Assembly (NCBI GenBank): GCA_963841455.1
Contig: CAWJCU010000001.1
Span: forward strand, 310,001-374,000
Length of the DNA stretch: 64,000 nucleotides
Reading direction: 5' to 3'
Source of the DNA: JAWVFM01 sp963841455
Lineage (GTDB): Bacteria; Actinomycetota; Thermoleophilia; Solirubrobacterales; 70-9
Shown one piece after another: positions 39,497-47,493 of this stretch. The translations under genes were made by a program, and so were the position numbers. Within the stretch, counting starts at the first letter, position 1, and every line of letters begins with the position of its first letter. The notes under the pieces were generated by a model. That model was given only the letters and a program-made list of their open reading frames with translations, was not told the DNA's origin and searched no databases.

Positions 39497-39499
39497 GCC

Positions 39500-41119
39500 C
39501 TACGGCGCGTTCGTCGTCGGCGGTGGGCCGTTTCCTGGAGGCGGCAGGTCCGGCGGGGGCGGCGGCTCGGGCGGCGGCGGCCCGAACACGGGCGGAGGCG
39601 GCGGCGCGGGGGCAGGAGGCGGCGGCGTCACCACCGGCGGCGGGTCCGGAGTGGGTCCGCCGTAGACGGGAGGCGGGTCGCCCGACTGGCCGCTGGCGTC
39701 GGGGTCGCCCCCCGATCCGTCGACGGCCCCGCCGGTGGCGCCGTGGGGCGGCGGCGGTATGGCGTTCGGATCGCCGGTGGTCGAACCGGTTGGCGGAGTG
39801 TCGGCGGGTGGCGCGCCGCCCTTTGGTGCAGCGTCGGTCGCCGCCGGCGGGTCCTGCGTGGCGGCGCCGGCGGCGGAGGTCGCCGGCGCGCTGGCGCCGC
39901 CGGTTGCGTGGCTCGAGATCGCGCGATGCCCCGCGGCGGGGTGATACTCGGAAACCCGCGCCGTGGCCGACGAGGCGGTCGGAGCGCTCCGCGAATCGCT
40001 CTTGCTCGTGATGTTCTGGACACCGACTGCGCCGGCCGTGATCAGCGCCGCGGTCGCAAGGCCCGTGGCCGCCTTGGCGCCGACCGCGCCGAGCGCCCCG
40101 CCCGCGAGGCCCGTGCCGATCCCGCTGCCGGCCAGGCCACCACCCGCCGCGCCGGCGCCGATCGCCGCCCCCGAGGTTCCGGCCGCAGCACCGCCGACGG
40201 CGCCGGCGCCCGTGGCGCCCGCGCCGGCACCGACGCCCGTCGTGCCCGCTCCGGTCGCGCCCGCACCGCCCGCCGACCCGGCGGAGCCGGCGGCGCCGCC
40301 AGAGCTCGAGCCGCCGAAGAGCTTTCCGGCGATCAACGTCTTGAGCGCCAGGAGCGGGAACACGGGCGATAGCGCCGCGAGCGCCTTCGTGCTGGAGCGA
40401 AGCTCGGAGCGGTAGCGGCCGCAGCCCTCGCACTTGCGAACGTGATGCCGGGACGCGCCGTCGAGCTTGCAGAGCCCCTCGGCCGCCTCGGCGAGCTGGA
40501 GCCGGACGTCGTTGCAGTCGAGCACGCGCGACTCGCTCGCCTCCGCGAGCGACATCCGCGCCCGCACCAGGAGCGACTTCACCGCCGGCAGCGTCGTGTC
40601 CATCGCCTCGGCGATCTCCTCGTAGGAGAGGTCGTCGATCTCGCGCAGCACGATCGCCGTCCGCTGTGTCTCTGGCAGCTCGCCAACGTCGGCGAAGATC
40701 GCCCGCAGCTCCTCGCGCCGCTGCACGCGCTCGAGCGTGCCCGCGCGGCAGGACTCGTGGACGTCCATCGAGTCCTGCCCCTCCGGCACCGGCTTGCGGA
40801 GGTGGTTGAGGCACCGGTTCCGCGCGATCCTGTAGAGCCAGGGCCGCACGTTGATCGGCCGCGAGTCGGCCAGCATCGCCGCGTGCGCGTTGACGAACAC
40901 CTCCTGCAGCACGTCCTCGGCGTCCTCGGACGAGGACAGCATCCCGCGGCAGAACGCGAGCAGGCGCGATTGGTAGCGATCCAACAGCACCTCGAACGCC
41001 CGATCGTGATGTTCGCGGATCAGCCCGACGAGCTTGTCGTCGCCCTGAAGCCGGAGCAGCGGCGAGCGCCGGGCAAGCAACCCGCTTCGGCTTGCGTGAC
41101 TGAGGGTGGAGGCCTCCAT
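39500..41119 (-). CDS. ECF sigma factor fused to an anti-sigma zinc motif, membrane segment and proline-rich tail
   Basis: The product is 539 residues from ATG 41119. Sigma region 2 (about 28-100) contains AEDVLQEVFVNAH and PWLYRIARNRCLNHL. Sigma region 4 (about 145-192) contains LPETQRTAIVLREIDDLSYE. C202, H226, C230 and C233 then follow with the H-x3-C-x2-C spacing of zinc anti-sigma (ZAS) domains. Hydrophobic stretches lie at about 247-266 and 365-385 within an Ala/Gly-rich region. The last about 110 residues are proline-rich. The frame continues to 41293 across the tRNA in antisense, and that part was discarded. It appears to be a sigma factor carrying its own inhibitory, possibly membrane-tethered module. 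Confidence 0.8.
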   Translation of the reverse strand: MEASTLSHASRSGLLARRSPLLRLQGDDKLVGLIREHHDRAFEVLLDRYQSRLLAFCRGMLSSSEDAEDVLQEVFVNAHAAMLADSRPINVRPWLYRIARNRCLNHLRKPVPEGQDSMDVHESCRAGTLERVQRREELRAIFADVGELPETQRTAIVLREIDDLSYEEIAEAMDTTLPAVKSLLVRARMSLAEASESRVLDCNDVRLQLAEAAEGLCKLDGASRHHVRKCEGCGRYRSELRSSTKALAALSPVFPLLALKTLIAGKLFGGSSSGGAAGSAGSAGGAGATGAGTTGVGAGAGATGAGAVGGAAAGTSGAAIGAGAAGGGLAGSGIGTGLAGGALGAVGAKAATGLATAALITAGAVGVQNITSKSDSRSAPTASSATARVSEYHPAAGHRAISSHATGGASAPATSAAGAATQDPPAATDAAPKGGAPPADTPPTGSTTGDPNAIPPPPHGATGGAVDGSGGDPDASGQSGDPPPVYGGPTPDPPPVVTPPPPAPAPPPPPVFGPPPPEPPPPPDLPPPGNGPPPTTNAP

Positions 41120-41202
41120 CCCGTTACCTAGAGGAACACCGTACCCGGGCCTTAGTTGCGAATCAAGTCCTCGTGCTCGCGCTACTGTCCGGCGCGATCC
41201 CC

Positions 41203-41288
41203 GCCGGGGTGGCGGAATTGGCTCAGACGCAGCCGATTTAAGATCGGCCGCCCGCAAGGGCATGAGGGTTCGAATCCCTCCCCCGGCA
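41203..41288 (+). tRNA. tRNA-Leu (anticodon UAA)
   Basis: The acceptor stem GCCGGGG pairs with CCCCGGC plus discriminator A. The anticodon arm GCCGA-TTTAAGA-TCGGC places TAA at the anticodon. A long variable arm (GCCC-GCAA-GGGC) and the T arm GAGGG-TTCGAAT-CCCTC complete a class II tRNA. The 3' CCA is not encoded. The D loop is two bases longer than in common tRNA-Leu genes. Confidence 0.95.
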
Positions 41289-41293
41289 CTCAA

Positions 41294-41979
41294 TATTGGC
41301 GCACGGTCGCGCGCGTTTTTGGCACCGCGGCGGACGGTTCCGCGGGGCGTCTACGCGGTCGGGACCCCGACCGTCACCCAGCGCGGCCGCTGGATGTCGG
41401 CCGTCCTGGCGCTTGGCGGTCAGGCGGGGTTGAGCCACCGAAGCGCCGCCGCGCTCTGGAACCTCGCACCCATCCCCGGCGCTCCGATCGAAGTGACAAC
41501 CGCCAGCGGCTCGAGCGCGCGGCGCCGCGGGTTCACGATCCGCCGCCGACGCGAAACGACTTCTCGACCGAGCCGCCCTTTCTCCGTGCCTGAGCACGGC
41601 CGGCTCGCGTCGCGGCACGGGGGTTCTTCGAAGGCTCCTCGGCCACCAGCGCCTCCCCCTCGGAGCCGCAAATCCAGGCCTCGAGCGCCGCTTCGTCCGC
41701 TTCTGCGACGCCCATGGCCTGCCAATCCCGGAGGTGAACGCTCCGCTCGGCGATTTCATCGTCGACTGCCTGTGGCGCGCCGAGTGCCTCGTCGTGGAGC
41801 TCGACAGCTGGGAGTTTCGCCGCGACCGCGACGCCTTCGAGGCCGATCGGCGCCGAGACACATGGCTCCAGTCGAACGGGGTCCGGATCATTCGCGTGAC
41901 TGACCGGCGCATCAGGCGAGATGGCGACGAGCTCGAGTCGGAGCTCCGGGCCCTGCTGGGACTCACGCGGCCGGCTTGA
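41294..41979 (+). pseudogene. N-terminally truncated, frameshifted AbiEi/DUF559-type relic
   Basis: Directly after the tRNA, peptide RRTVPRGVYAVGTPTVTQRG and LSHRSAAALWNLAP match the middle of the gene at 33.1-33.9 kb. The C-terminus (GDFIVDCLWRAECLVVELDS, VRIIRVTDRRIR) matches its DUF559 domain. The winged-helix N-terminus is missing and there is no start codon context. The parts lie in at least two or three frames (changes near 41560-41730). Unlike other split genes here it lacks a whole end, so it is a genuine relic, possibly placed by an insertion at the tRNA 3' end. Confidence 0.65.
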
Positions 41980-42024
41980 CCACCGCATGGGTGGCCAACT
42001 CCGCCGCGTAGGCCTGCCCGGTGG

Positions 42025-42633
42025 TCAGCCCTCGGGGCGGATCACGCGGATGTTGAAGGTCGGCGTGTCGAGGGCGCCCATCAGGCGGACCCACAGCAGC
42101 AGGTAGGCCTCGGTGCCGCGGGCGGCCGTGATGTCGCCCACGTCGATGATGTCGCCGGAAAGCCAGCCGAAGGTCTCCAGGATCTCGATCACCTCGGCCT
42201 TGGCCGACTTCTCGTTGCCGCAGACGAAGAGGTTGGACTCCTCCCCGAGGAGGGCGGGCTCGACCATCAGGGCCGCGGTGACCGTGTTGAGGGCCTTGAC
42301 CACGTTGGCGTCCGGGTGCGCATGCTGGATCTGCTCGGCGAGCGAGTCGTCGTTGGCGACCGTGAGCGTGGGCGGGAAGCCCTGGCTGAAGTCGAGCGGG
42401 TTGGCGATGTCCCACAACGTCTTGCCGGCGAGGTTCTCGGCGCCCGCCGCGTCGAGAGCCTCGAGCGAGGCGGAGCCCGATGTGGCATTGACGACGATGT
42501 CGCCGAACGAAGCCACCTCGGCATAGGTGCCTTCGCTTCGCGTCCCCATCTTCACCTCGTGGCCCACCTCGGTCAGCTTCGAGCCGACGGTTTGGCCGAC
42601 CGTGCCCGTGCCGAGGACTCCGACGCGGCTCAC
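42025..42633 (-). CDS. NADPH-dependent F420 reductase-like oxidoreductase
   Basis: The 202-residue Rossmann protein starts at GTG 42633. It has the nucleotide loop VGVLGTGTVGQTVGSKL, then MGTRSEGTY where an NADP-selective Ser/Arg pair is expected. Later blocks are ANPLDFSQGFPP, VVKALNTVTAALMVEP and the C-terminal TEAYLLLWVRLMGAL. This is the family of F420:NADP oxidoreductases and their short relatives; F420 itself cannot be confirmed. The GTG overlaps the stop of the small protein upstream (GTGA), so translation is coupled. Confidence 0.8.
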   Translation of the reverse strand: MSRVGVLGTGTVGQTVGSKLTEVGHEVKMGTRSEGTYAEVASFGDIVVNATSGSASLEALDAAGAENLAGKTLWDIANPLDFSQGFPPTLTVANDDSLAEQIQHAHPDANVVKALNTVTAALMVEPALLGEESNLFVCGNEKSAKAEVIEILETFGWLSGDIIDVGDITAARGTEAYLLLWVRLMGALDTPTFNIRVIRPEG

Positions 42634-43034
42634 GAGGCGTCGACCGTGGTGCCGGGCGGAAGGAGGCCGTGCTTGATGAGGACGTTGACGACGGTGTCGA
42701 TCTGCGCGGGATCGGTGACGTTCATCCCCTGGCCGAGCTTGGCGGGGACGCCGCCCGCGTTGAGGTCGGCGATCACCGCCTGCCGCACCTCGATGGGCTG
42801 GCTGGTCAGGTCGACCGAGTGCTGAGCCATCAGCGTCTGGAGCTGCTGGAGCTGAATCATCGCCGGGCTGTTGACGGTGACCTTGCCCTGGCCTCCGGCA
42901 GCGGCCGTGGCCGCTGTGAAGTCCGGTGTAACGCCCGAGGTTGGCGTCGCTGCTGCCTCGCCGGTCTCGACCACGCTCTGCGGGATCGCGCTCTCGCGTG
43001 CCCGACGGCGGCTGAAGAAGTCGGACAGGCCCAT
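42630..43034 (-). CDS. Small MGLSDFF protein, paralogue of the 46.2-kb gene
   Basis: The 134-residue product starts MGLSDFFSRRRA. A disordered Ala/Thr/Gly region follows, then helices (MIQLQQLQTLMAQHSVDLTS), and the end contains RQAVIADLNAGG and GQGMNVTDPAQID. The gene at 46169-46699 has the same layout and a colinear C-terminal block (RQVVFDILKKHG, GQAIQVTDPAIQ), so they are related. Both are coupled by a 4-nt overlap to a downstream dehydrogenase-type gene. No known family is recognised. Confidence 0.75.
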   Translation of the reverse strand: MGLSDFFSRRRARESAIPQSVVETGEAAATPTSGVTPDFTAATAAAGGQGKVTVNSPAMIQLQQLQTLMAQHSVDLTSQPIEVRQAVIADLNAGGVPAKLGQGMNVTDPAQIDTVVNVLIKHGLLPPGTTVDAS

Positions 43035-43073
43035 CGAGCTCGATGCTACCGGGCGCCCATATAGGGTCGCGGG

Positions 43074-44687
43074 GTGACCGAGCAGCGAAGCGGCACCGCA
43101 GGCGCCGCCGGGATCGTCCTCCTCACGCTGTGCGCCGGGCAGTTCCTGATGATGCTCGACAGCTCCGTCATGAACGTGTCGATGGCGACCGTCGCCGACG
43201 ACCTGGGCACGACGATCACCGGGATCCAGACCGCGATCACGCTCTACACGCTCGTGATGGCGGCGTTCATGATCACCGGCGGCAAGATCGGTCAGATCAT
43301 CGGCCGCAAGCGCGCGTTCGCGATCGGCTGCGTCATCTACGGCTGCGGGTCGTTCGTCACCGCCATCTCCCCGAACCTGGGCGTGCTGCTGATCGGGTGG
43401 TCGGGTCTCGAGGGTTTGGGGGCGGCCCTGATCCTGCCGGCGATCGTCGCGCTGGTCGCCTCCAACTTCGGACCCGCGGAGCGCCCGAAGTCCTACGGGC
43501 TGGTCGCGTCAGCGGCGGCGATCGCAGTCGCGGTCGGCCCGATAGTCGGTGGCCTCTGCACGACCTACGCTTCGTGGCGCTACGTGTTCGCGGGCGAGGT
43601 CGTGGTCGTGGCGGCGATCCTCCTCCTCGCCCGCCGGATGGCCGAGGGGCCGCGCGACGAGAAGGTGCAGCTCGACCTGGTGGGGACCGCCCTCTCGGCG
43701 CTCGGCCTCGGGCTGATCGTCCTCGGCATCCTCAAGGCCGGGACCTGGGGGCTCGTTTCGCCGAAGCCCGGGGCACCGGAGTGGCTGGGCCTCTCGCCGG
43801 TGATCTGGCTGATCCTCGGCGGCGGGGGGTTCCTGTGGCTGTTCGTCGAATGGCAGAATCGCCGGCTCGCGCGGCATTCGGATCCCCTGGTCGACCCAGC
43901 GATGCTGCGAACACCGGCGCTGCGCGGCGGGCTGACCTCGTTCTTCTTCCAGTACTTCCTGCAGGGCGGGCTCTTCTTCGCCGTCCCGCTGTTCCTCTCG
44001 GTTGCGCTCGGCCTCTCGGCGATCGACACCGGCGTGCGGCTCCTGCCGCTGTCGATCACGCTCATCCTGGCCGCCGCGGGTGTTCCGAAGCTGTTCCCCG
44101 ACGCGTCGCCGCGCCGCGTGGTGCGGATCGGCTTCGCCGCTCTCTTCGCTGCCCTGGTAGTGCTGATCGCGCTCCTCGACACCGGCGCGGGGGCCGAGGT
44201 GACGACCTGGCCGATGCTGCTCGCGGGCCTCGGCATCGGCGCCCTTGCGTCGCAGCTCGGGGCCGTCACCGTCGGAGCGGTTCCAGATGAGCAGAGCGGC
44301 GAGGTCGGGGGGCTGCAGAACACGATCACGAACCTCGGCATCTCGGTCGGCACGGCGCTCGCAGGCGCTCTGATCATCTCCGCCCTGACGGCCTCGTTCC
44401 TGACCGGCATCGAGAACAACCCCGCCGTCCCGGATCGCGTGACCTCCCAGGCCCAGACCCAGCTCGCCGGAGGCGCGCCGTTCATCTCCGACTCGCAGCT
44501 CCAGACCGCGCTCGACGACGCCCATGTGCCTCCGCGGGCCGCGAATGCCATCGTCGACGAGAACGAGACCGCCCGAATCACCGGATTGCGGACCGCGCTC
44601 GCGGTGCTGGCCGTCTTCGCCCTGGTCGCGCTCGTCTTCTGCCGGCAGATCCCGACCGTGCAGCCGGCCAAGGCGGCCGAGACCTAG
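43074..44687 (+). CDS. MFS transporter, DHA2 (14-TM) drug/proton antiporter family
   Basis: The 537-residue polytopic protein has the DHA2 motifs: LDSSVMNVSMATVADDLG in helix 1, GGKIGQIIGRKRAFAIG (motif A) in loop 2-3, and a motif C-like LVASAAAIAVAVGPIVGG in helix 5. It has about 14 hydrophobic segments and an extracytoplasmic loop before the last helix (residues about 450-500). The GTG follows a TATAGGGT element by 6 nt. It is divergent from the small-protein/oxidoreductase pair, and probably exports a drug or metabolite. Confidence 0.9.
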   Translation: MTEQRSGTAGAAGIVLLTLCAGQFLMMLDSSVMNVSMATVADDLGTTITGIQTAITLYTLVMAAFMITGGKIGQIIGRKRAFAIGCVIYGCGSFVTAISPNLGVLLIGWSGLEGLGAALILPAIVALVASNFGPAERPKSYGLVASAAAIAVAVGPIVGGLCTTYASWRYVFAGEVVVVAAILLLARRMAEGPRDEKVQLDLVGTALSALGLGLIVLGILKAGTWGLVSPKPGAPEWLGLSPVIWLILGGGGFLWLFVEWQNRRLARHSDPLVDPAMLRTPALRGGLTSFFFQYFLQGGLFFAVPLFLSVALGLSAIDTGVRLLPLSITLILAAAGVPKLFPDASPRRVVRIGFAALFAALVVLIALLDTGAGAEVTTWPMLLAGLGIGALASQLGAVTVGAVPDEQSGEVGGLQNTITNLGISVGTALAGALIISALTASFLTGIENNPAVPDRVTSQAQTQLAGGAPFISDSQLQTALDDAHVPPRAANAIVDENETARITGLRTALAVLAVFALVALVFCRQIPTVQPAKAAET

Positions 44688-44690
44688 CTC

Positions 44691-46172
44691 CTAGAGCTGC
44701 GTCCAGACCGTCTTGGTCTCGAGGTAGGCGTCGAGGTTCGCGTGGCCCTTCTCGCGGCCGATGCCCGACGCCTTGTAGCCGCCGAACGGGGCGGCCGGGT
44801 CGCCGCCGCCCCAGGTGTTGACGTAGACGTTGCCGGCCTGGAGCATCCCCGCGAGCTTGTGGGCGTTGGAGATGTCGCGGGTCCACAGTCCCGCGGCGAG
44901 CCCGTACTCGGTGTCGTTGGCGCGGCGGGCGACCTCTTCGAGGTCGTCGAAGGGCATCGCGACGAGTACGGGGCCGAAGATCTCCTCGCGGGCGATCTTC
45001 ATGTCGTCGCGCACGCCGGTGAAGAGCGTGGGGGAGACGAAGTAGCCGCCGCCGTTGCCGTCGGGCATGCCGCCCGCGACCGCCTCTGCACCCTCGGAGA
45101 GGCCCGAGTCGATATAGCCCGTGACGCGGTCGTACTGCTCCGCGCTGACCAGGGGACCGAACTGCGTGTCGGGGTCGAGCCCGGGGCCCACCTTGGCGTC
45201 GCCGGCGAACTCGGCGAGCCGCTCGATCACCTCGTCGTGGACCGAGGAGTGGACGAACAGGCGCGAGCCGGCGTTGCACGCCTGGCCCGAGTTGAAGTAG
45301 ATGCCCTGGAAGGAGCCGGGCACGGCCTTCTCGAGGTCGGCGTCGGGAAGGATGATGTTCGGGCTCTTGCCGCCCAGCTCGAGCGTCACGCGCTTCAGGT
45401 CACGCCCGCACTTGGCGCCGATCTCCCGGCCGACCACCGTCGACCCGGTGAACGCGACCTTCGCGACGCCGGGGTCCTCGACCAGGGCGGCCCCGGTGGA
45501 CCCGTCGCCGGTCAGCACGTTGAGCGTCCCCTTCGGGAATCCGGCCTCGAGCGCCAGCTCGCCCAGGCGCAGGGCCGAGAGCGGCGTCTGCTCGGCCGGC
45601 TTCAGGACGATCGAGCAGCCTGCGGCGAGGGCCGGGGCGACCTTCCACGTCGCCATCAGCAGCGGGAAGTTCCAGGGCACGATCTGGGCGCAGACGCCGA
45701 CCGGCTCGCGGAGCGTGTAGCAGAGCACGTCGCGGGCCGAGACCGGGATCGTCTCGCCCTCGATCTTCGTCGGCCAGCCCGCGTAGTAGCGCAGGTGGTT
45801 GACGGTGGCGGCGACGTCGCCCTTCGCGGCGGCGAGCGGCTTGCCGTTGTCGATCGATTCGATCTCGGCCAGCTCGGCGCCGTTGGCCTTGACGAGCTCG
45901 GCGAGCGAGTGGATGAGCCCCGAGCGCTTGGCCGCGTTGACCTTGCGAAGCGGGCCGTCGAGCGCGGCCTGGGCCGCCTCGACCGCGCGGCGTACATCCT
46001 CCGTGCCCGCGAAGGCGACCTCGCAGATCTCCTCGCCGGTGGCCGGGTCGATCGTCGGGAAGGTGCGACCGTCGGCGGCGTCCGTGAGCTCACCGTCGAT
46101 CAGCAGCTTGTGAGGGCCGCCGGCGACGAAGTCGCGGGCGGCGGTCTCGAGGGCCGCGGCGGTGGCGGTCAT
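44691..46172 (-). CDS. NAD(P)-dependent aldehyde dehydrogenase
   Basis: The 493-residue product is a canonical ALDH that oxidises an aldehyde to the acid. VPWNFPLLMATWKVAPAL holds the catalytic Asn, KPAEQTPLSALRLGEL is the cofactor site, FTGSTVVGREIG is the NAD loop, VTLELGGKSPNIILPDAD holds the general-base Glu, and FNSGQACNAGSRLFVHSS holds the nucleophilic Cys. It is intact and closest in pattern to class 1/2 and betaine-type enzymes; the substrate is not clear. Its ATG overlaps the stop of the upstream small protein (ATGA), mirroring the pair at 42.0-43.0 kb. Confidence 0.93.
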   Translation of the reverse strand: MTATAAALETAARDFVAGGPHKLLIDGELTDAADGRTFPTIDPATGEEICEVAFAGTEDVRRAVEAAQAALDGPLRKVNAAKRSGLIHSLAELVKANGAELAEIESIDNGKPLAAAKGDVAATVNHLRYYAGWPTKIEGETIPVSARDVLCYTLREPVGVCAQIVPWNFPLLMATWKVAPALAAGCSIVLKPAEQTPLSALRLGELALEAGFPKGTLNVLTGDGSTGAALVEDPGVAKVAFTGSTVVGREIGAKCGRDLKRVTLELGGKSPNIILPDADLEKAVPGSFQGIYFNSGQACNAGSRLFVHSSVHDEVIERLAEFAGDAKVGPGLDPDTQFGPLVSAEQYDRVTGYIDSGLSEGAEAVAGGMPDGNGGGYFVSPTLFTGVRDDMKIAREEIFGPVLVAMPFDDLEEVARRANDTEYGLAAGLWTRDISNAHKLAGMLQAGNVYVNTWGGGDPAAPFGGYKASGIGREKGHANLDAYLETKTVWTQL

Positions 46173-46699
46173 GAGGTGGGCGGCGGCTGCTGTGATTGGG
46201 CGTGCGTCTGGAGCGCCTGCATGATCTCGGCCTGAATCGCCGGATCGGTCACCTGGATCGCCTGGCCCTCGTGAGGGTCAAACCCGTGCTTCTTGAGGAT
46301 GTCGAAGACGACCTGGCGGCGCGACGGGTCCTGCCGGAGGTCGAGCATCGGCATCGCAGCCATGGGCGTGCCCTGCTGCCCCGGCATCCCCTGCATGCCC
46401 ATCTGGAGGTTCTTCGTGTCGATGTGGAGGTTCCCCTGCGCCGCGGCCTGCTGGATCATCGCCACGAGCGCGCCGAGGTCGCCGATGCCCGGTATCTGCA
46501 CGTTCTGGCCGCCGGGGACCTGGGTGCCGTCGGCGGGGGTGCCGAACTGGTTCAGCGGCACGCCGAGGCTGGGATCACCCGCCGGCGGAGCGGCGGGCGC
46601 GGGAGACGCCATCTGCTCGGTCGCGGGCATCTCCGCGCGGGCCTGCGCGAGCGCGTCCTCGCTCTGCTTGCGTCCGCGGAGGCGGTCGAAGAGGCCCAC
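46169..46699 (-). CDS. Small MGLFDRL protein, paralogue of the 42.6-kb gene
   Basis: The 176-residue product begins MGLFDRLRGRKQSEDALAQA. A Pro/Ala/Gly-rich stretch and a Gln/Met/Gly-rich middle (LQMGMQGMPGQQGTPMAAMP) follow. The C-terminal block RQVVFDILKKHGFDPHEGQA and IQVTDPAIQAEIMQAL aligns with the gene at 42630-43034. The helical C-terminus and low-complexity middle suggest a scaffold or adaptor. The coupling to aldehyde dehydrogenase hints that it works with that enzyme. Function unknown. Confidence 0.75.
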   Translation of the reverse strand: MGLFDRLRGRKQSEDALAQARAEMPATEQMASPAPAAPPAGDPSLGVPLNQFGTPADGTQVPGGQNVQIPGIGDLGALVAMIQQAAAQGNLHIDTKNLQMGMQGMPGQQGTPMAAMPMLDLRQDPSRRQVVFDILKKHGFDPHEGQAIQVTDPAIQAEIMQALQTHAQSQQPPPTS

Positions 46700-46753
46700 G
46701 CGCGGATGCTAGCGCTCAGGCGCTACCCGTCAGGCTCCAGCGGCATTTGCCGC

Positions 46754-47493
46754 TCAGGGGTTCGGACAGCAGCCGTTCGACGGCACCGGCTGGCCGTCGG
46801 GGCACGTGGGCGGTGGCGGGGTCTCGGGCGTCGTCGCCGTCGTTGTCGTTGTCGTGGTCGCCGGGTCGAGCCGGAGCCCGAGCCGGATTGCTGTGGCGTC
46901 GGTGCGGCCGGCGTCATCGGCACGCAGGCCTGCTGCGTGTCGGTGCTGGTCGGTCCGTCCGGCTCGACCGTGGCCGAGGCGTCGCCGGACGCATTGGCGC
47001 CCGCGGCGCGGGCGCCACTCGCCTGCGAGGCCCTCGCGTCCGCCCGGCGCCCGACCGCGTCGCGCGTGCCGGTCGAGGCCCCAACCGTGGCCCTCGTGTG
47101 GCGCACGTGCCCGACCGGACCGCTCGAGTCGGTGGCGAGCGGCTTCGCGTGGCGGTTCTTGGGCTTGGAGCCCCAGGCTGAGACGGAGACGGAGTACGTG
47201 CCGTCGCCCGCGTAGGGGACGGGGATGGTCGCGCCGCCGGTGCCGATCGCGCCGTAGTCGACCACGCTGCCGTCCGGCGCGATCACCGACGCCGTGTAGC
47301 GCGAGGCGCCGTCGATTGCGTTGAACGAAACGTGGAGCTGGCAGACGACGGAGCTGCCGCCCGCGATGCCGCAGCCGCCGTTCGAGACCGCCACGTCGAG
47401 CGAGGCGCTGGCCGAGCCGCCGCTGACCGCGAAGGCGGGCAGCGGCACGATGAGGGCGGCCACCAGGAGGGCGAGCCAGCGCTTGCGCGTCAT
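46754..47493 (-). CDS. Secreted protein with Ala/Ser/Thr-rich tail, one frameshift
   Basis: The product is about 245 residues with a signal peptide (LALLVAALIVPLPAFAVSGG). A beta-rich domain with a Cys pair (GGCGIAGGSSVVCQLHVSFN) resembles an immunoglobulin-like fold. A disordered tail follows. Near 46865 the frame must shift so that the end reads a threonine run, then TPETPPPPTCPDGQPVPSNG with three further cysteines. Without the shift the tail is an arginine-rich nonsense frame to 46723. It follows the membrane protein gene with a one-base stop/start overlap. Function unknown. Confidence 0.6.

Noticed and set aside
41120..41293. N-terminal extension of the sigma factor gene
   Set aside because: This part is the tRNA-Leu gene and its flank read in antisense; a sigma domain start is present at 41119.
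44742..46235. 497-residue open frame opposite the aldehyde dehydrogenase
   Set aside because: It is antisense to a fully conserved ALDH, rich in Arg/Gly/Ala/Leu with no motif; long antisense frames are expected at this GC content.
46800..46870. GTCGTTGTC-like tandem repeats
   Set aside because: They encode the threonine run in the tail of a secreted protein on the minus strand.
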